A stretch of DNA of 64,000 nt from Butyrivibrio sp. (lineage in GTDB: Bacteria > Bacillota > Clostridia > Lachnospirales > Lachnospiraceae): positions 1 to 64,000 of the forward strand of contig SVGA01000014.1 in NCBI GenBank assembly GCA_015056575.1, given 5' to 3'. The notes under the pieces are model-generated. The model was not told the origin of the DNA. It did no database searches and was given only the letters and a program-made list of their open reading frames with translations. Of this stretch, positions 26,407 through 35,405 are shown in pieces. The first letter of the stretch is position 1. Every line of letters begins with the position of its first letter. Made by a program: the position numbers and the translations under genes.

Positions 26407-26706
26407 ATGCCGGATAATAAGGAAAAAGAAAAAGTAAAAACCGCGGTGGCGCTCTCTTACGATCCCAACGAAGACGGAGCCCCCAAGGTCATAGCTTCGG
26501 GAAAGGGCGCACTGGCCGAGAAGATCATAGAGAAGGCCAAGGAGAGTAAGATCCCTGTCCACGAGGATGACAAGCTGGCAGAGACACTTTCACGGCTGGA
26601 GATCGGGGAGATGATCCCTCCGGAACTCTATGAGGTTGTTGCTGAGATCCTGGTTTTTGTTGATGCCATGGACAAGATCAAAGCCAAGGATAAGGGAAAG
26701 AAATAA
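26407..26706 (+). CDS. FlhB C-terminal-domain-like protein (YlqH/FlhX)
   Basis: A 99-residue soluble homologue of the cytoplasmic tail of the flagellar export switch FlhB. The part after the FlhB autocleavage site is recognisable (TAVALSYDPNEDGAPKVIASGKG, then IPVHEDDKLAETLSRLEIGEMIP). The NPTH cleavage motif itself is absent, and so are the membrane helices. In some bacteria such FlhX proteins can substitute for the FlhB tail in specificity switching. It is paired with the FliK-like gene just upstream, the natural partner of FlhB. Confidence 0.85.
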   Translation: MPDNKEKEKVKTAVALSYDPNEDGAPKVIASGKGALAEKIIEKAKESKIPVHEDDKLAETLSRLEIGEMIPPELYEVVAEILVFVDAMDKIKAKDKGKK

Positions 26707-26724
26707 CGGATTCGGAGAAGTATT

Positions 26725-27090
26725 TTGAACAAAAGAAGTGTAGGAACGGGCTATGAATCTCTGGCTATTATGTATCTTAGGGATAACGGCGCAGAGATTA
26801 TAGATACAAATTACAGAAACAGAAGCGGCGAGATTGATATAATTGCCAAAGATGGAAAGTATCTTTGTTTTATAGAGGTCAAATACAGAAGCAGTGACAG
26901 ATTCGGCGGCCCCGAGGCCGCCGTTAATATTGCAAAGCAAAGAAGGATCTGCAGGGTGGCGCGGTATTACCTTTACAGTAACGGATATGACCTTGATACG
27001 CCGGTAAGGTATGATGTTCTTTCTCTTTCGGGTAAAGACAAGGCGATTACCTTTAAGTGGCTTAAAAATGCTTTTGATCATATGAGGTAA
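26725..27090 (+). CDS. yraN: YraN family (UPF0102) endonuclease-like protein
   Basis: A 121-residue protein with the Holliday-junction-resolvase-like fold motifs GYESLAIMYLRDNGAEIIDTNYR, GEIDIIAKDG and FIEVKYRSS, i.e. the E-x-D/E-x-K type nuclease core. Biochemical role is not established. The start codon is TTG at 26725, set by GGAGAAG 7 bases upstream and by the family N-terminus. YraN usually follows rnhB or rnhB-like genes, as here. Confidence 0.88.
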   Translation: MNKRSVGTGYESLAIMYLRDNGAEIIDTNYRNRSGEIDIIAKDGKYLCFIEVKYRSSDRFGGPEAAVNIAKQRRICRVARYYLYSNGYDLDTPVRYDVLSLSGKDKAITFKWLKNAFDHMR

Positions 27091-27093
27091 AAG

Positions 27094-27963
27094 ATGGAAA
27101 ATATTAAGATTAAGAGATACGGAAATGAGAAGACCATGGAGCTTAAGGACCATAATGGCCTTAAGTACCTGGTTTTTCCAAGAATAGAAGAACTGGGATT
27201 TGTGGATCATCTCTTCAGCACCAGGTTTGGAGGCGTCTCAAAGGGAGCTTTTAGTGAATGTAACTTAAGCTATACAAGGGGCGACGAGAAAGAGGCTGTG
27301 GACGAGAACTACAGAAGGATTGCCGATGCGCTGGGGCACGGAAGAAGCCTTGATGACTTTGTATGTACCTTTCAGACCCACACAACAAATATAAGAGTTG
27401 TGACGGAGGGGGACAGAGGGAAGGGACCGGCAAGACTTCGGGATTACACTGATATTGACGGGCTTATAACAAATGTGCCGGGTATTATCCTTGGCTCTTT
27501 TCACGCAGATTGTCCTCCGGTATATATCATCGATCCGGTTCATAAGGCAATAGGCCTTGTTCACTCAGGCTGGAAGGGAACCGTAGGAAGGATATCCGGG
27601 GGTGCTGTAAGCAAAATGAAGGAATGCTACGGCACGCAGCCTAAGGACTGTATCTGTGCCATAGGGCCTTCCATATGCGGTGAGTGCTATGAGATAGGCG
27701 AGGATGTTGCCACGAAGATCAGAGCTGCTTTTTCGGGAAAAGAGCTGGATGAAGGAAAGATCCTTGTTCCTTATCCCGAGGGGAAATACAGGCTCTATCT
27801 CTGGAACGCAATAAAGACCACACTTCTTGCGGCAGGAGTAAGGCAAGAGAACATATTAGTCACCGATATCTGCACAAGATGTAATCCGGATTTGCTGTTT
27901 TCCCACAGGATCCACGGGGAGGAAAGAGGCAATTTGTGCGCTTTTTTGTCAATAAAGCCCTAA
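27094..27963 (+). CDS. pgeF: Peptidoglycan editing factor PgeF / YfiH-LACC1 family
   Basis: A 289-residue member of the multicopper-polyphenol-oxidase-like (DUF152) family. Metal-site motifs are HADCPPVYI, HSGWKGTVGRI and the C-terminal LFSHRIHGEERG. Family members have been reported as purine nucleoside phosphorylases/adenosine deaminases (LACC1 type) and as removing wrongly incorporated L-Ser from peptidoglycan (PgeF in E. coli). Which applies here cannot be decided from sequence. It starts 3 bases after yraN and ends the rplS-side operon. Confidence 0.88.
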   Translation: MENIKIKRYGNEKTMELKDHNGLKYLVFPRIEELGFVDHLFSTRFGGVSKGAFSECNLSYTRGDEKEAVDENYRRIADALGHGRSLDDFVCTFQTHTTNIRVVTEGDRGKGPARLRDYTDIDGLITNVPGIILGSFHADCPPVYIIDPVHKAIGLVHSGWKGTVGRISGGAVSKMKECYGTQPKDCICAIGPSICGECYEIGEDVATKIRAAFSGKELDEGKILVPYPEGKYRLYLWNAIKTTLLAAGVRQENILVTDICTRCNPDLLFSHRIHGEERGNLCAFLSIKP

Positions 27964-27984
27964 ATTAACGAATATTCGTATATT

Positions 27985-28026
27985 TCTTAAGAAATCTTAA
28001 GAAATTTCGACGGTAAATCTTAAGAA
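27985..28026. repeat. Three TCTTAAGAA repeats upstream of two-component operon
   Basis: Copies at 27985-27993, 27995-28003 and 28018-28026. The first two are 10 bases apart (one helical turn), the third 23 bases further (about two turns). The unit is nearly palindromic. They lie 40-80 bases before the response regulator start and are likely binding sites for it or another regulator. Confidence 0.65.
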
Positions 28027-28063
28027 TTTAATGATTTAATTAATATTGAAAGTTGAGGACGAT

Positions 28064-28759
28064 ATGGAAAATATATTAGTGTGTGATGACGACAGAGAAA
28101 TAGTCGAGGCCATTGAGATATATCTTGAGCAGGAAGGCTTCAGGGTTTACAAGGCTTACGACGGCGAAGAGGGACTTAAGGTCCTTCGCAGGAATGAGAT
28201 ACAGCTGGCCATCGTTGATATCATGATGCCGAAGCTTGACGGTATCCACATGGTTAAGGAGCTTCGTCGCTTTTCCACCATCCCTGTGATATTTCTCTCT
28301 GCCAAGTCCGAGGATTCCGACAAGATCCTTGGTCTTAACATCGGCGCCGATGACTATGTGACCAAGCCCTTTAATCCTCTCGAACTGGTGGCAAGGGTCA
28401 AGTCAAATGTCCGCAGATACACTACTCTCGGTACAGCTGTAGAATCCGAGAATGTGTATGTGACAGGGGGCCTTGTTATCGATGACAATGCCAAGATCTG
28501 TACTCTCTACAATGAGGTGATAAGACTTACTCCCATTGAGTACAAGATACTTGCTTTTCTTGCCAAGAACAAGGGCAAGGTATACTCCATTGAGCAGATC
28601 TATGAGAACATCTGGGGTGATCATATCTATAAGTCGGATAACACTATTGCAGTCCATATCAGACATATCAGAGAAAAGATTGAAGTGGATCCCCGTGAGC
28701 CCAAATATCTGAAGGTGGTATGGGGCGTGGGATACAAGATTGAGGAAGACGCCAGATGA
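28064..28759 (+). CDS. OmpR/PhoB family response regulator
   Basis: A 231-residue regulator with an N-terminal receiver (phosphoacceptor D52 in AIVDIMMPKLDG, conserved Lys in YVTKPFNP) and a C-terminal winged-helix domain (IRLTPIEYKILAFLAKNKGKV, IWGD, IAVHIRHIREKI). The start at 28064 follows TTGAGGACG; a TTG at 28046 is less likely. It overlaps the kinase gene by 4 bases. Repeats in the promoter region suggest autoregulation. VanR-like in organisation, but the stimulus is unknown. Confidence 0.92.
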   Translation: MENILVCDDDREIVEAIEIYLEQEGFRVYKAYDGEEGLKVLRRNEIQLAIVDIMMPKLDGIHMVKELRRFSTIPVIFLSAKSEDSDKILGLNIGADDYVTKPFNPLELVARVKSNVRRYTTLGTAVESENVYVTGGLVIDDNAKICTLYNEVIRLTPIEYKILAFLAKNKGKVYSIEQIYENIWGDHIYKSDNTIAVHIRHIREKIEVDPREPKYLKVVWGVGYKIEEDAR

Positions 28760-31266
28760 AAAAAAGAATGAAAAAAGAACGGGCCATTAGGATAGTACAG
28801 CACCTGTTGGCAGCATGTATCGCCTTTGTGGCAGCCGTATCCATTGCGGGGACATCCATTGTCATAAGAGGGCTTAACGGAGACAGCTCCTACAACCTCT
28901 ATGAATCTGACAACAGCAGGAGCTACGAGGATTCCTATCTGTTTAACAACATTTTGGGGAACAATATTTCGGATGTACTTAGGCACGTGGCGGTAAGGTC
29001 GCAGCTTGAGACCTCAGGCTTCTACGATGACCGAAAAAAGATTGACGTAACTGCCTATGTAAACAGGGGAGCAACTCTTACAGGAGATTATGTTACCGCT
29101 GTTTACTATCTCTCGGACCTGCTTAAGTGGGCGCAGAGCGGATTTAAGTATGAGACCAGGAATTTCACCGATGAAGAAAGCAAGGATTTCCTAAATTCTT
29201 TTTCCACCTATACTCATCTTAAGGACAACAGATATGCAGGTGGGATGAATTCCTACCTAAATTCACAGATTGAAGGCAACAGCGTATATTTTGCCATCTC
29301 AGGAAATTCTGTACCTGCCGGAGGAGAACACACGGTTCTTTTGTCCAGATATCAGACTGTGGACGGCAAGAATATTGAGGAACTTGTTTCATCCTGGGAA
29401 GAGTATAACCTTATCTGCAGCTATGTTGAGGAATCGGCAAAAGACCTGCTCAATAATTATGAGGAATACGCCAAGGCCCTTAAGTATTACGACTATCTTA
29501 ATACGAACCTGCGGTATTACATAACCAGATCGATAAATGGCAAGACAGAGGTTTTTACCAATGTTACCGAACTTATGGGAGAGACTACGGGTATAGATAT
29601 CTCCGAACTTTTTAAGAGCTACGGAAGGTATGTTTACTATTGTCCCTATGAGCTTAGTTATGAGACCAATACTCAGCTCAATGAGAATGTTGTAAGGAAA
29701 ATTGTCAAATCCTACAGCTACGCTTATCCCGATCAGGTCAAGATTTATATCGGCGTTGATACCGAAGGGTATGGGGCTGAAGATGCCTTTACCCAGGGAA
29801 GGAGCAACTTTACCAAGTATATGCCCGGAAGGAACGGGCTGATTGTGGCAGGAGTCATTGCTTTTCTTGCTTATCTTGTTCTGATGGTCATATATATAGC
29901 GGGAATAAGGCCCGTTACCGATGATAATGAGATAAAGAAAACAGCAGTTCCCGGGGCAGCTGAAGCCGCGGCGGCGCCTGATGTCAGGATTTACACGGAA
30001 GCTATTGTTCTGATCGGGCTTCTTATTATGGCGATTCCCGCAGCGATTTTTGTTTTGATAGGAAGATTGCAGGGCAGCTACGGCACCATGGTCAGGGCTT
30101 CCTATTTTCCCTATGCCTTTGCGGTGGGGGCTTTTGTAGTCAGTATCGGATTCCTTTACATGGTTTACTCACTTATACGCAGGGTAAGGCAGAAAAAGGC
30201 CTGGAGCGAGAGCTTTATAAGAGCACTCTCTGTTGGCTTTAAGAATCTGGTAGTAAATACCACAGATAACGGCAATGTCATCATAAGGACCTGGATACCC
30301 TTTGTGCTGTTTGTGGCCATGAACCTTCTGCTGTTTAAGGCCGGTATTGCCGGCATAATAGTGGCTGTTTGCATGGACATACTGGTGGGGATCTATGTTT
30401 ACAGGCAGAACCTGGACAGAGACAGGATCATTCATGTAATAGAGAATATCAAGAACGGCGATGTTAAGGCCAAGGTAGATACAGAAGGGCTTCACGGCGA
30501 CAACATTAATCTTGCGGAAGCTGTGAATTCTATCGGAGATGGTATTCATAAGGCTGTTGATACCAGTATGAAGGATGAGAAGCTCAAGGCCGATCTTATT
30601 ACAAATGTATCTCACGATATCAAGACACCCCTTACTTCCATCATTAACTATGTGGATCTTATAAAGCGAGAGGAGATCGATAACGACAGAGTTAAGGAGT
30701 ACATTGAGGTGCTTGATGTCAAGTCCCAGAAGCTCAAGCAGCTGACAGAGGACCTGGTTGAGGCCTCCAAGATAAGCTCAGGAAATATCAGCATTCAGAT
30801 GAACAAGATCAACTTCGTTGAAATGGTGAACCAGACCATCGGAGAGTTCTATGAGAAGCTTGAAAAGAACAATCTTCAGCCTATTTTTAAGCCTGATGAG
30901 CCAGTGATGAATGTTATGGCAGATCCAAGGCACCTGTGGAGAGTAATAGAGAACCTTCTCAACAACGTGTGTAAATATGCGCTCCCGGGAACCAGGGTGT
31001 ATATGGATATGCATCTGATTCAGAAAGAGGGAAGCGAAGATGAGGTGGTGTTCTCCATCAAGAATATTTCAGCATCTGAGTTGAATATTGATGCCTCCGA
31101 GCTGGCTGAGAGATTTATAAGAGGTGATGAATCAAGAACAACAGAGGGCAGCGGACTTGGACTTTCAATTGCCAAGAACCTCACAACTGCCCAGAACGGA
31201 ACCTTTGATATAGCACTGGACGGAGATCTCTTTAAAGTAATGATAAGGCTCAAGGCTGCAAAGTGA
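28756..31266 (+). CDS. Large multi-spanning sensor histidine kinase
   Basis: An 836-residue kinase. One transmembrane helix near residues 10-33 precedes an extracytoplasmic region of about 330 residues with no recognised domain. At least five hydrophobic segments follow between about 365 and 555, then a HAMP-like linker. The DHp domain carries H620 in NVSHDIKTPLTSI, and the HATPase domain ends it (ENLLNNVCKYA; GSGLGLSIAKNL). The phosphorylation partner is the response regulator encoded by the overlapping upstream gene. The unusually large membrane part could sense a lipid, antimicrobial or envelope signal; that is inference. Confidence 0.9.
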   Translation: MKKRMKKERAIRIVQHLLAACIAFVAAVSIAGTSIVIRGLNGDSSYNLYESDNSRSYEDSYLFNNILGNNISDVLRHVAVRSQLETSGFYDDRKKIDVTAYVNRGATLTGDYVTAVYYLSDLLKWAQSGFKYETRNFTDEESKDFLNSFSTYTHLKDNRYAGGMNSYLNSQIEGNSVYFAISGNSVPAGGEHTVLLSRYQTVDGKNIEELVSSWEEYNLICSYVEESAKDLLNNYEEYAKALKYYDYLNTNLRYYITRSINGKTEVFTNVTELMGETTGIDISELFKSYGRYVYYCPYELSYETNTQLNENVVRKIVKSYSYAYPDQVKIYIGVDTEGYGAEDAFTQGRSNFTKYMPGRNGLIVAGVIAFLAYLVLMVIYIAGIRPVTDDNEIKKTAVPGAAEAAAAPDVRIYTEAIVLIGLLIMAIPAAIFVLIGRLQGSYGTMVRASYFPYAFAVGAFVVSIGFLYMVYSLIRRVRQKKAWSESFIRALSVGFKNLVVNTTDNGNVIIRTWIPFVLFVAMNLLLFKAGIAGIIVAVCMDILVGIYVYRQNLDRDRIIHVIENIKNGDVKAKVDTEGLHGDNINLAEAVNSIGDGIHKAVDTSMKDEKLKADLITNVSHDIKTPLTSIINYVDLIKREEIDNDRVKEYIEVLDVKSQKLKQLTEDLVEASKISSGNISIQMNKINFVEMVNQTIGEFYEKLEKNNLQPIFKPDEPVMNVMADPRHLWRVIENLLNNVCKYALPGTRVYMDMHLIQKEGSEDEVVFSIKNISASELNIDASELAERFIRGDESRTTEGSGLGLSIAKNLTTAQNGTFDIALDGDLFKVMIRLKAAK

Positions 31267-31306
31267 TCACATCAAAGGCATCTGAATAATGCCATGACAA
31301 CAAAAG

Positions 31307-31362
31307 AAAACCTCCCGGTAGATTATGGATTGATAAATCCTTACTCCCGGGAGGTTTTTATT
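31307..31362. terminator. Bidirectional terminator between kinase and prs-like gene
   Basis: Perfect 12-base stem AAAACCTCCCGG / CCGGGAGGTTTT with a loop that holds a further 5-base hairpin. T-rich tracts flank both sides (TTTTTATTTTTA on the plus strand, TTTTCTTTTG on the minus strand), so it can serve both convergent genes. Confidence 0.88.
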
Positions 31363-31375
31363 TTTATTATGCTGT

Positions 31376-32572
31376 TTATTCGTAAAGCTCAGGTGCGATA
31401 AGTCCGTTGTTGTACTTCTCGACAATCTCGTGGATCTTGTCGGTAGGCATATTAACGGTAGACATTGATGCGTCGTGGTTTAAGAAATCGATGATGGTTG
31501 CCAGGAACTTGCCCATATCGGCGATAAAGAGATACTTCCTTGATTTAACGTCATCGTTCATGTAGGTAAGGTTGGTGGTGATGACCGCATCAAAGAACCC
31601 TTTTTCGTAGCCCTCATCAAAGCGCTTCATACCGTCGGTGAAAAGACCGAAGGTGGTGCAGATGAAGACTCTTTTGGCTCCCATGTTCTTGAGCTGTCCG
31701 GCTGTATCTATCATGGAAGAACCGGAGGATATCATATCATCGATAATGATGACGTCACGGCCTGAAATGTCGGAGCCGAGGAATTCATGGGCAACAATAG
31801 GGTTGGTGCCGTTTACAATGTGGGCGTAATCACGGCGTTTATAGAACATACCGGTATCAGCACCGATAACATTTGCAAAATACACGGCTCTGTCAAGGGC
31901 ACCCTCATCGGGAGAGATGACAGTCAGGTGATCCTTATCAACGGTAAGATCACTTATATGTGACAAAAGAGCCTTCATAAACTGGTAGGATGCAAGGAAA
32001 TTGTCGAATCCTCCAAGGGGCTTGGCATTTGAGATCCTGGGATCGTGGGCATCAAAGGTAATGAAATTGGAGATACCCATATCATGGAGCTCCTTGAACA
32101 TCTGAGCCGCATCCAGAGATTCCATGCCGTTTCTCTTGTGCTGTCTGCCTTCATAGAGGAAGGGCATTATTACATTGATCCTCTTGGCCTTGCCTGTTAT
32201 GGCTCCGATTACACGCTTAAGATCCTGATAATGATCATCGGGAGATTTATGGTTAACATAGTTGTACATCTTGTAGGTGATGCTGTAGTTGCAGACATCG
32301 GTAAGGATGTAAACGTCGTTACCCCTGACACTTTCAAGGATAGTAGCCTTGGACTCTCCGCTACTGAAACGGTCAAGGCGATAGTCTATAAGGAAAGAAT
32401 CCTTGACATAACCCTGAAATGCAGGATCTGAATCCGGCATTTTATAGAGATTGTGTCTAAACTGAGCAATATAACGGTCTACACTTTCACCAAGCTCTCT
32501 GGCTGACTCCATAACTATAAGATTAAGGGGAGCTACAGGTATAAGTGATTCCAATTGATGAAAATCGGGCAT
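31376..32572 (-). CDS. Divergent ribose-phosphate pyrophosphokinase-like protein
   Basis: A 398-residue type I phosphoribosyltransferase-fold protein. The PRPP-binding loop is DVIIIDDMISSGSSM (about residues 273-287). FDAHDP (173-178) stands where Prs enzymes have a catalytic DxH, and PFLYEGRQHK resembles the family's flexible-loop region. It is about 80 residues longer than standard Prs (around 315). It could make PRPP from ribose-5-phosphate and ATP; related long forms occur in Lachnospiraceae annotated as Prs. Activity is inferred. It is the only minus-strand gene besides folT in the window. Confidence 0.8.
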   Translation of the reverse strand: MPDFHQLESLIPVAPLNLIVMESARELGESVDRYIAQFRHNLYKMPDSDPAFQGYVKDSFLIDYRLDRFSSGESKATILESVRGNDVYILTDVCNYSITYKMYNYVNHKSPDDHYQDLKRVIGAITGKAKRINVIMPFLYEGRQHKRNGMESLDAAQMFKELHDMGISNFITFDAHDPRISNAKPLGGFDNFLASYQFMKALLSHISDLTVDKDHLTVISPDEGALDRAVYFANVIGADTGMFYKRRDYAHIVNGTNPIVAHEFLGSDISGRDVIIIDDMISSGSSMIDTAGQLKNMGAKRVFICTTFGLFTDGMKRFDEGYEKGFFDAVITTNLTYMNDDVKSRKYLFIADMGKFLATIIDFLNHDASMSTVNMPTDKIHEIVEKYNNGLIAPELYE

Positions 32573-32620
32573 AAAAAGAAACCTCCAAGTCCAAAAGAAT
32601 TGTGGTAATCCACTTATTGT

Positions 32621-32648
32621 TTTATCATCTGTATTACTGACACGTCAA
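32621..32648 (-). promoter_or_regulatory. Promoter of prs-like gene
   Basis: On the minus strand, TTGACG (32648-32643), a 16-base spacer and GATAAA (32626-32621). Its -35 box directly abuts the -35 box of the divergent promoter for the DUF512 gene. Confidence 0.5.
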
Positions 32649-32665
32649 GATTTTTAAGGTATAAT
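32637..32665 (+). promoter_or_regulatory. Promoter of DUF512-der-plsY operon
   Basis: CTGACA (32637-32642), 17-base spacer and a perfect TATAAT (32660-32665). The start codon lies 37 bases downstream. Confidence 0.75.
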
Positions 32666-32702
32666 AACAAGAAGATTGCGCAAGTTTGGATAAGGACAGG
32701 AT

Positions 32703-34067
32703 ATGACTAAAAAGAAAGGTCACGTCATCGGAACGGTTATCCCGGGCAGTATTGCCGAGGAGATGGGGATCGAACCCGGTGACATTCTTCTTAAAATAAA
32801 TGACGAAGAAATAGGCGACATTTTTGATTACCAGTTTCTGGTTCAGGACGATCATCTGGATATTCTTGTTAAGAAGGCAGATGGAGAAGAGTGGCTTCTT
32901 GACATCGACAAGGACTTCGATGAGGAGCTGGGGATTGAATTTGAGAACGGCCTCATGGATGATTACAGATCCTGCTGCAACAAATGTATCTTCTGTTTCA
33001 TCGATCAGATGCCAAAGGGCATGAGACCTACGCTGTATTTCAAGGATGACGATTCAAGGCTGTCCTTCCTTCAGGGCAACTATGTCACTTTGACCAATAT
33101 GTCCGATGCGGATATCGACAGGATATTAAAGTACCATCTTTCTCCCATCAATGTCTCTTTTCAGACAACGAATCCTGAACTTAGATGCAAGATGCTGGGC
33201 AACAGGTTTGCCGGAGAGGCTCTCAAAAAAGTAGATAAACTTTGCGCAAAAGGCTCGGGAATCGAGCTTAACGGCCAGATCGTGCTTTGTAAGGGTGTTA
33301 ACGATGGAGAGGAACTTGAGAGATCCATTTCGGACCTCACCAGATACATTCCCAATCTTCAGAGTGTATCTGTGGTTCCTGTGGGACTTTCCAAACACAG
33401 AGAAGGCCTTTATCCTCTGGAGCCCTTTGACGGCGAGGACGCTGCCAAAGTTATCGACCAGATAGAGAGATGGCAGAAAAAGGTCTATAATGAACATGGA
33501 ATACATTTCATCCATGCCAGTGACGAGTGGTATTTCCTGGCAGGAAGGGACTTCCCCGAGGCTGAGAGATACGACGGATATATTCAGCTGGAGAACGGCG
33601 TCGGTATGATGCGTCTTTTTATTGAAGAATATGAAGATGCTTTTAGCCGGGCGGTAGCAACAAGGACCAAAGAGATAGCGGCGGTAAACAGACACATCTC
33701 CATGGCCACGGGAAGGCTGGTTTATCCCTGCATCAGAGATATGGCTGCAAAAGCAATGCAGATTTGTCCTGGACTTAAAGTGGATGTATATGAGATAATA
33801 AACGAGTTTTTTGGTGAGAGGATCACCGTTTCGGGCCTTCTTACAGGTCAGGATATCATTGGGCAGCTTAAGGGGAAGGATCTTGGACAGATGCTTTATC
33901 TTCCTGAGAATCTTCTTAGAAGCGGAGATGACGTCCTTTTGGATGATGTGAGAGTCCCGGATATAGAAAGGGAACTGAATGTGCCCGTAGGAATAGCCAA
34001 GTGCGACGGGTACGAGTTTGTGGCGGATCTCTTTGGCCTTGATGCCAGTGAGCTTATGCCGGAATAA
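32703..34067 (+). CDS. PDZ/DUF512 family iron-sulfur (radical SAM-like) protein
   Basis: A 454-residue protein with an N-terminal PDZ-like domain (VIGTVIPGSIAEEMGIEPGDILLKIN). A cysteine cluster follows (CCNKCIFCFIDQMPKGMR), resembling the CxxxCxxC cluster motif of radical SAM enzymes, then a C-terminal DUF512 domain. It is a conserved Clostridial neighbour of der; function is unknown, with ribosome- or tRNA-related roles suspected only from that linkage. It starts a three-gene operon with its own promoter and ends 8 bases before der. Confidence 0.88.
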   Translation: MTKKKGHVIGTVIPGSIAEEMGIEPGDILLKINDEEIGDIFDYQFLVQDDHLDILVKKADGEEWLLDIDKDFDEELGIEFENGLMDDYRSCCNKCIFCFIDQMPKGMRPTLYFKDDDSRLSFLQGNYVTLTNMSDADIDRILKYHLSPINVSFQTTNPELRCKMLGNRFAGEALKKVDKLCAKGSGIELNGQIVLCKGVNDGEELERSISDLTRYIPNLQSVSVVPVGLSKHREGLYPLEPFDGEDAAKVIDQIERWQKKVYNEHGIHFIHASDEWYFLAGRDFPEAERYDGYIQLENGVGMMRLFIEEYEDAFSRAVATRTKEIAAVNRHISMATGRLVYPCIRDMAAKAMQICPGLKVDVYEIINEFFGERITVSGLLTGQDIIGQLKGKDLGQMLYLPENLLRSGDDVLLDDVRVPDIERELNVPVGIAKCDGYEFVADLFGLDASELMPE

Positions 34068-34075
34068 GGATAATT

Positions 34076-35404
34076 ATGAGCAGGAAGAATATTGTAGCAG
34101 TGGTCGGAAGACCCAACGTAGGAAAGTCGTCACTATTTAACGCCCTGGCCGGTAGCAGGATCGCTATCGTACAGGATACGCCGGGTGTCACAAGAGACAG
34201 GATCTATCAGGATGTAGAGTGGCTCAATCACAGCTTTACACTGATAGATACCGGAGGAATCGAGCCTGATTCCAATGATGTCATCCTTTCACAGATGAGG
34301 GAGCAGGCGCAGATTGCTATTGACACAGCTGATGTCATCATCTTCATGGTAGACGTCAAATCCGGGCTTGTGGATGCGGACTTCCAGGTGGCGGATATGT
34401 TAAGGCGCTCCGGTAAGCCCATAGTCCTTTGTGTAAACAAGGTTGACAATTACAACCGGGATCAGATGGACGTCTATGAGTTCTATAATCTTGGAATCGG
34501 CGATCCCTTCCCGATCTCAGCTGCCAATAAGCAGGGAATCGGAGACCTTTTGGAAGAGGTGGTAAGTCACTTTACCAAGCCGTCTGTAGAGGAAGAGGAA
34601 GATGATTCCATTAAGGTTGCCATTATCGGTAAGCCCAATGTAGGTAAGTCCTCCATCATCAATAGGCTTATAGGTGAGAACAGACTTATTGTTTCGGATG
34701 TTGCAGGTACAACCCGTGATGCCATAGATACCGAAGTCAAGCATAACGGCAAGAAATATGTGTTTATTGATACCGCCGGACTTCGACGGAAGAACAAGGT
34801 CAAGGATGCACTGGAACACTACATGATAGTTAGAACTGTCGGGGCAGTTGAAAGAGCGGATGTAGCCATTCTGGTCATCAATGCTGAGGACGGCGTAACG
34901 GAGCAGGATGCCAAGATCGCAGGCATTGCCCATGAGAGCGGCAAGGCGGTTATCATAGCCGTAAATAAATGGGACCTTATCGAGAAGGACAACCATTCGG
35001 TCAAGGAATTTACCAAGGACATCAGAAATACTCTGGCCTTCATGAACTATGCGGAGATAATGTTCATCTCGGCAGAGACCGGACAGCGACTTATCAAGCT
35101 CTATGATATGATCGATACCGTCAGCGAGAACCATGCCCTCAGGGTTTCAACGGGCGTTCTTAACGAGATCATGTCCCAGGCCGTTGTTATGCAGCAGCCA
35201 CCCAGTGATAAGGGAAAGATATTAAAGCTCTTTTATATCACCCAGGCATCTGTCAAGCCGCCAACCTTTGTAATATTTGTAAACGACAAGAACTTAATGC
35301 ACTTTAGCTACACCAGATATATTGAGAATCAAATAAGGGAGGCCTTTGGTTTCAAGGGTACACCTTTAAGATTTATTATCAGGGAGAGAAAAGAGGACAA
35401 ATAG
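34076..35404 (+). CDS. der: Ribosome biogenesis GTPase Der (EngA)
   Basis: A 442-residue tandem GTPase needed for 50S assembly. Two G domains are plain: G1 GRPNVGKSS then DTPGVTRDR and NKVD; second G1 GKPNVGKSS then DTAGLRRK and NKWD. The C-terminal KH-like domain ends with GTPLRFIIRERKE. An acidic linker (EEEEDDS) separates the G domains. Spacing to plsY is one base. Confidence 0.96.
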   Translation: MSRKNIVAVVGRPNVGKSSLFNALAGSRIAIVQDTPGVTRDRIYQDVEWLNHSFTLIDTGGIEPDSNDVILSQMREQAQIAIDTADVIIFMVDVKSGLVDADFQVADMLRRSGKPIVLCVNKVDNYNRDQMDVYEFYNLGIGDPFPISAANKQGIGDLLEEVVSHFTKPSVEEEEDDSIKVAIIGKPNVGKSSIINRLIGENRLIVSDVAGTTRDAIDTEVKHNGKKYVFIDTAGLRRKNKVKDALEHYMIVRTVGAVERADVAILVINAEDGVTEQDAKIAGIAHESGKAVIIAVNKWDLIEKDNHSVKEFTKDIRNTLAFMNYAEIMFISAETGQRLIKLYDMIDTVSENHALRVSTGVLNEIMSQAVVMQQPPSDKGKILKLFYITQASVKPPTFVIFVNDKNLMHFSYTRYIENQIREAFGFKGTPLRFIIRERKEDK

Positions 35405-35405
35405 T

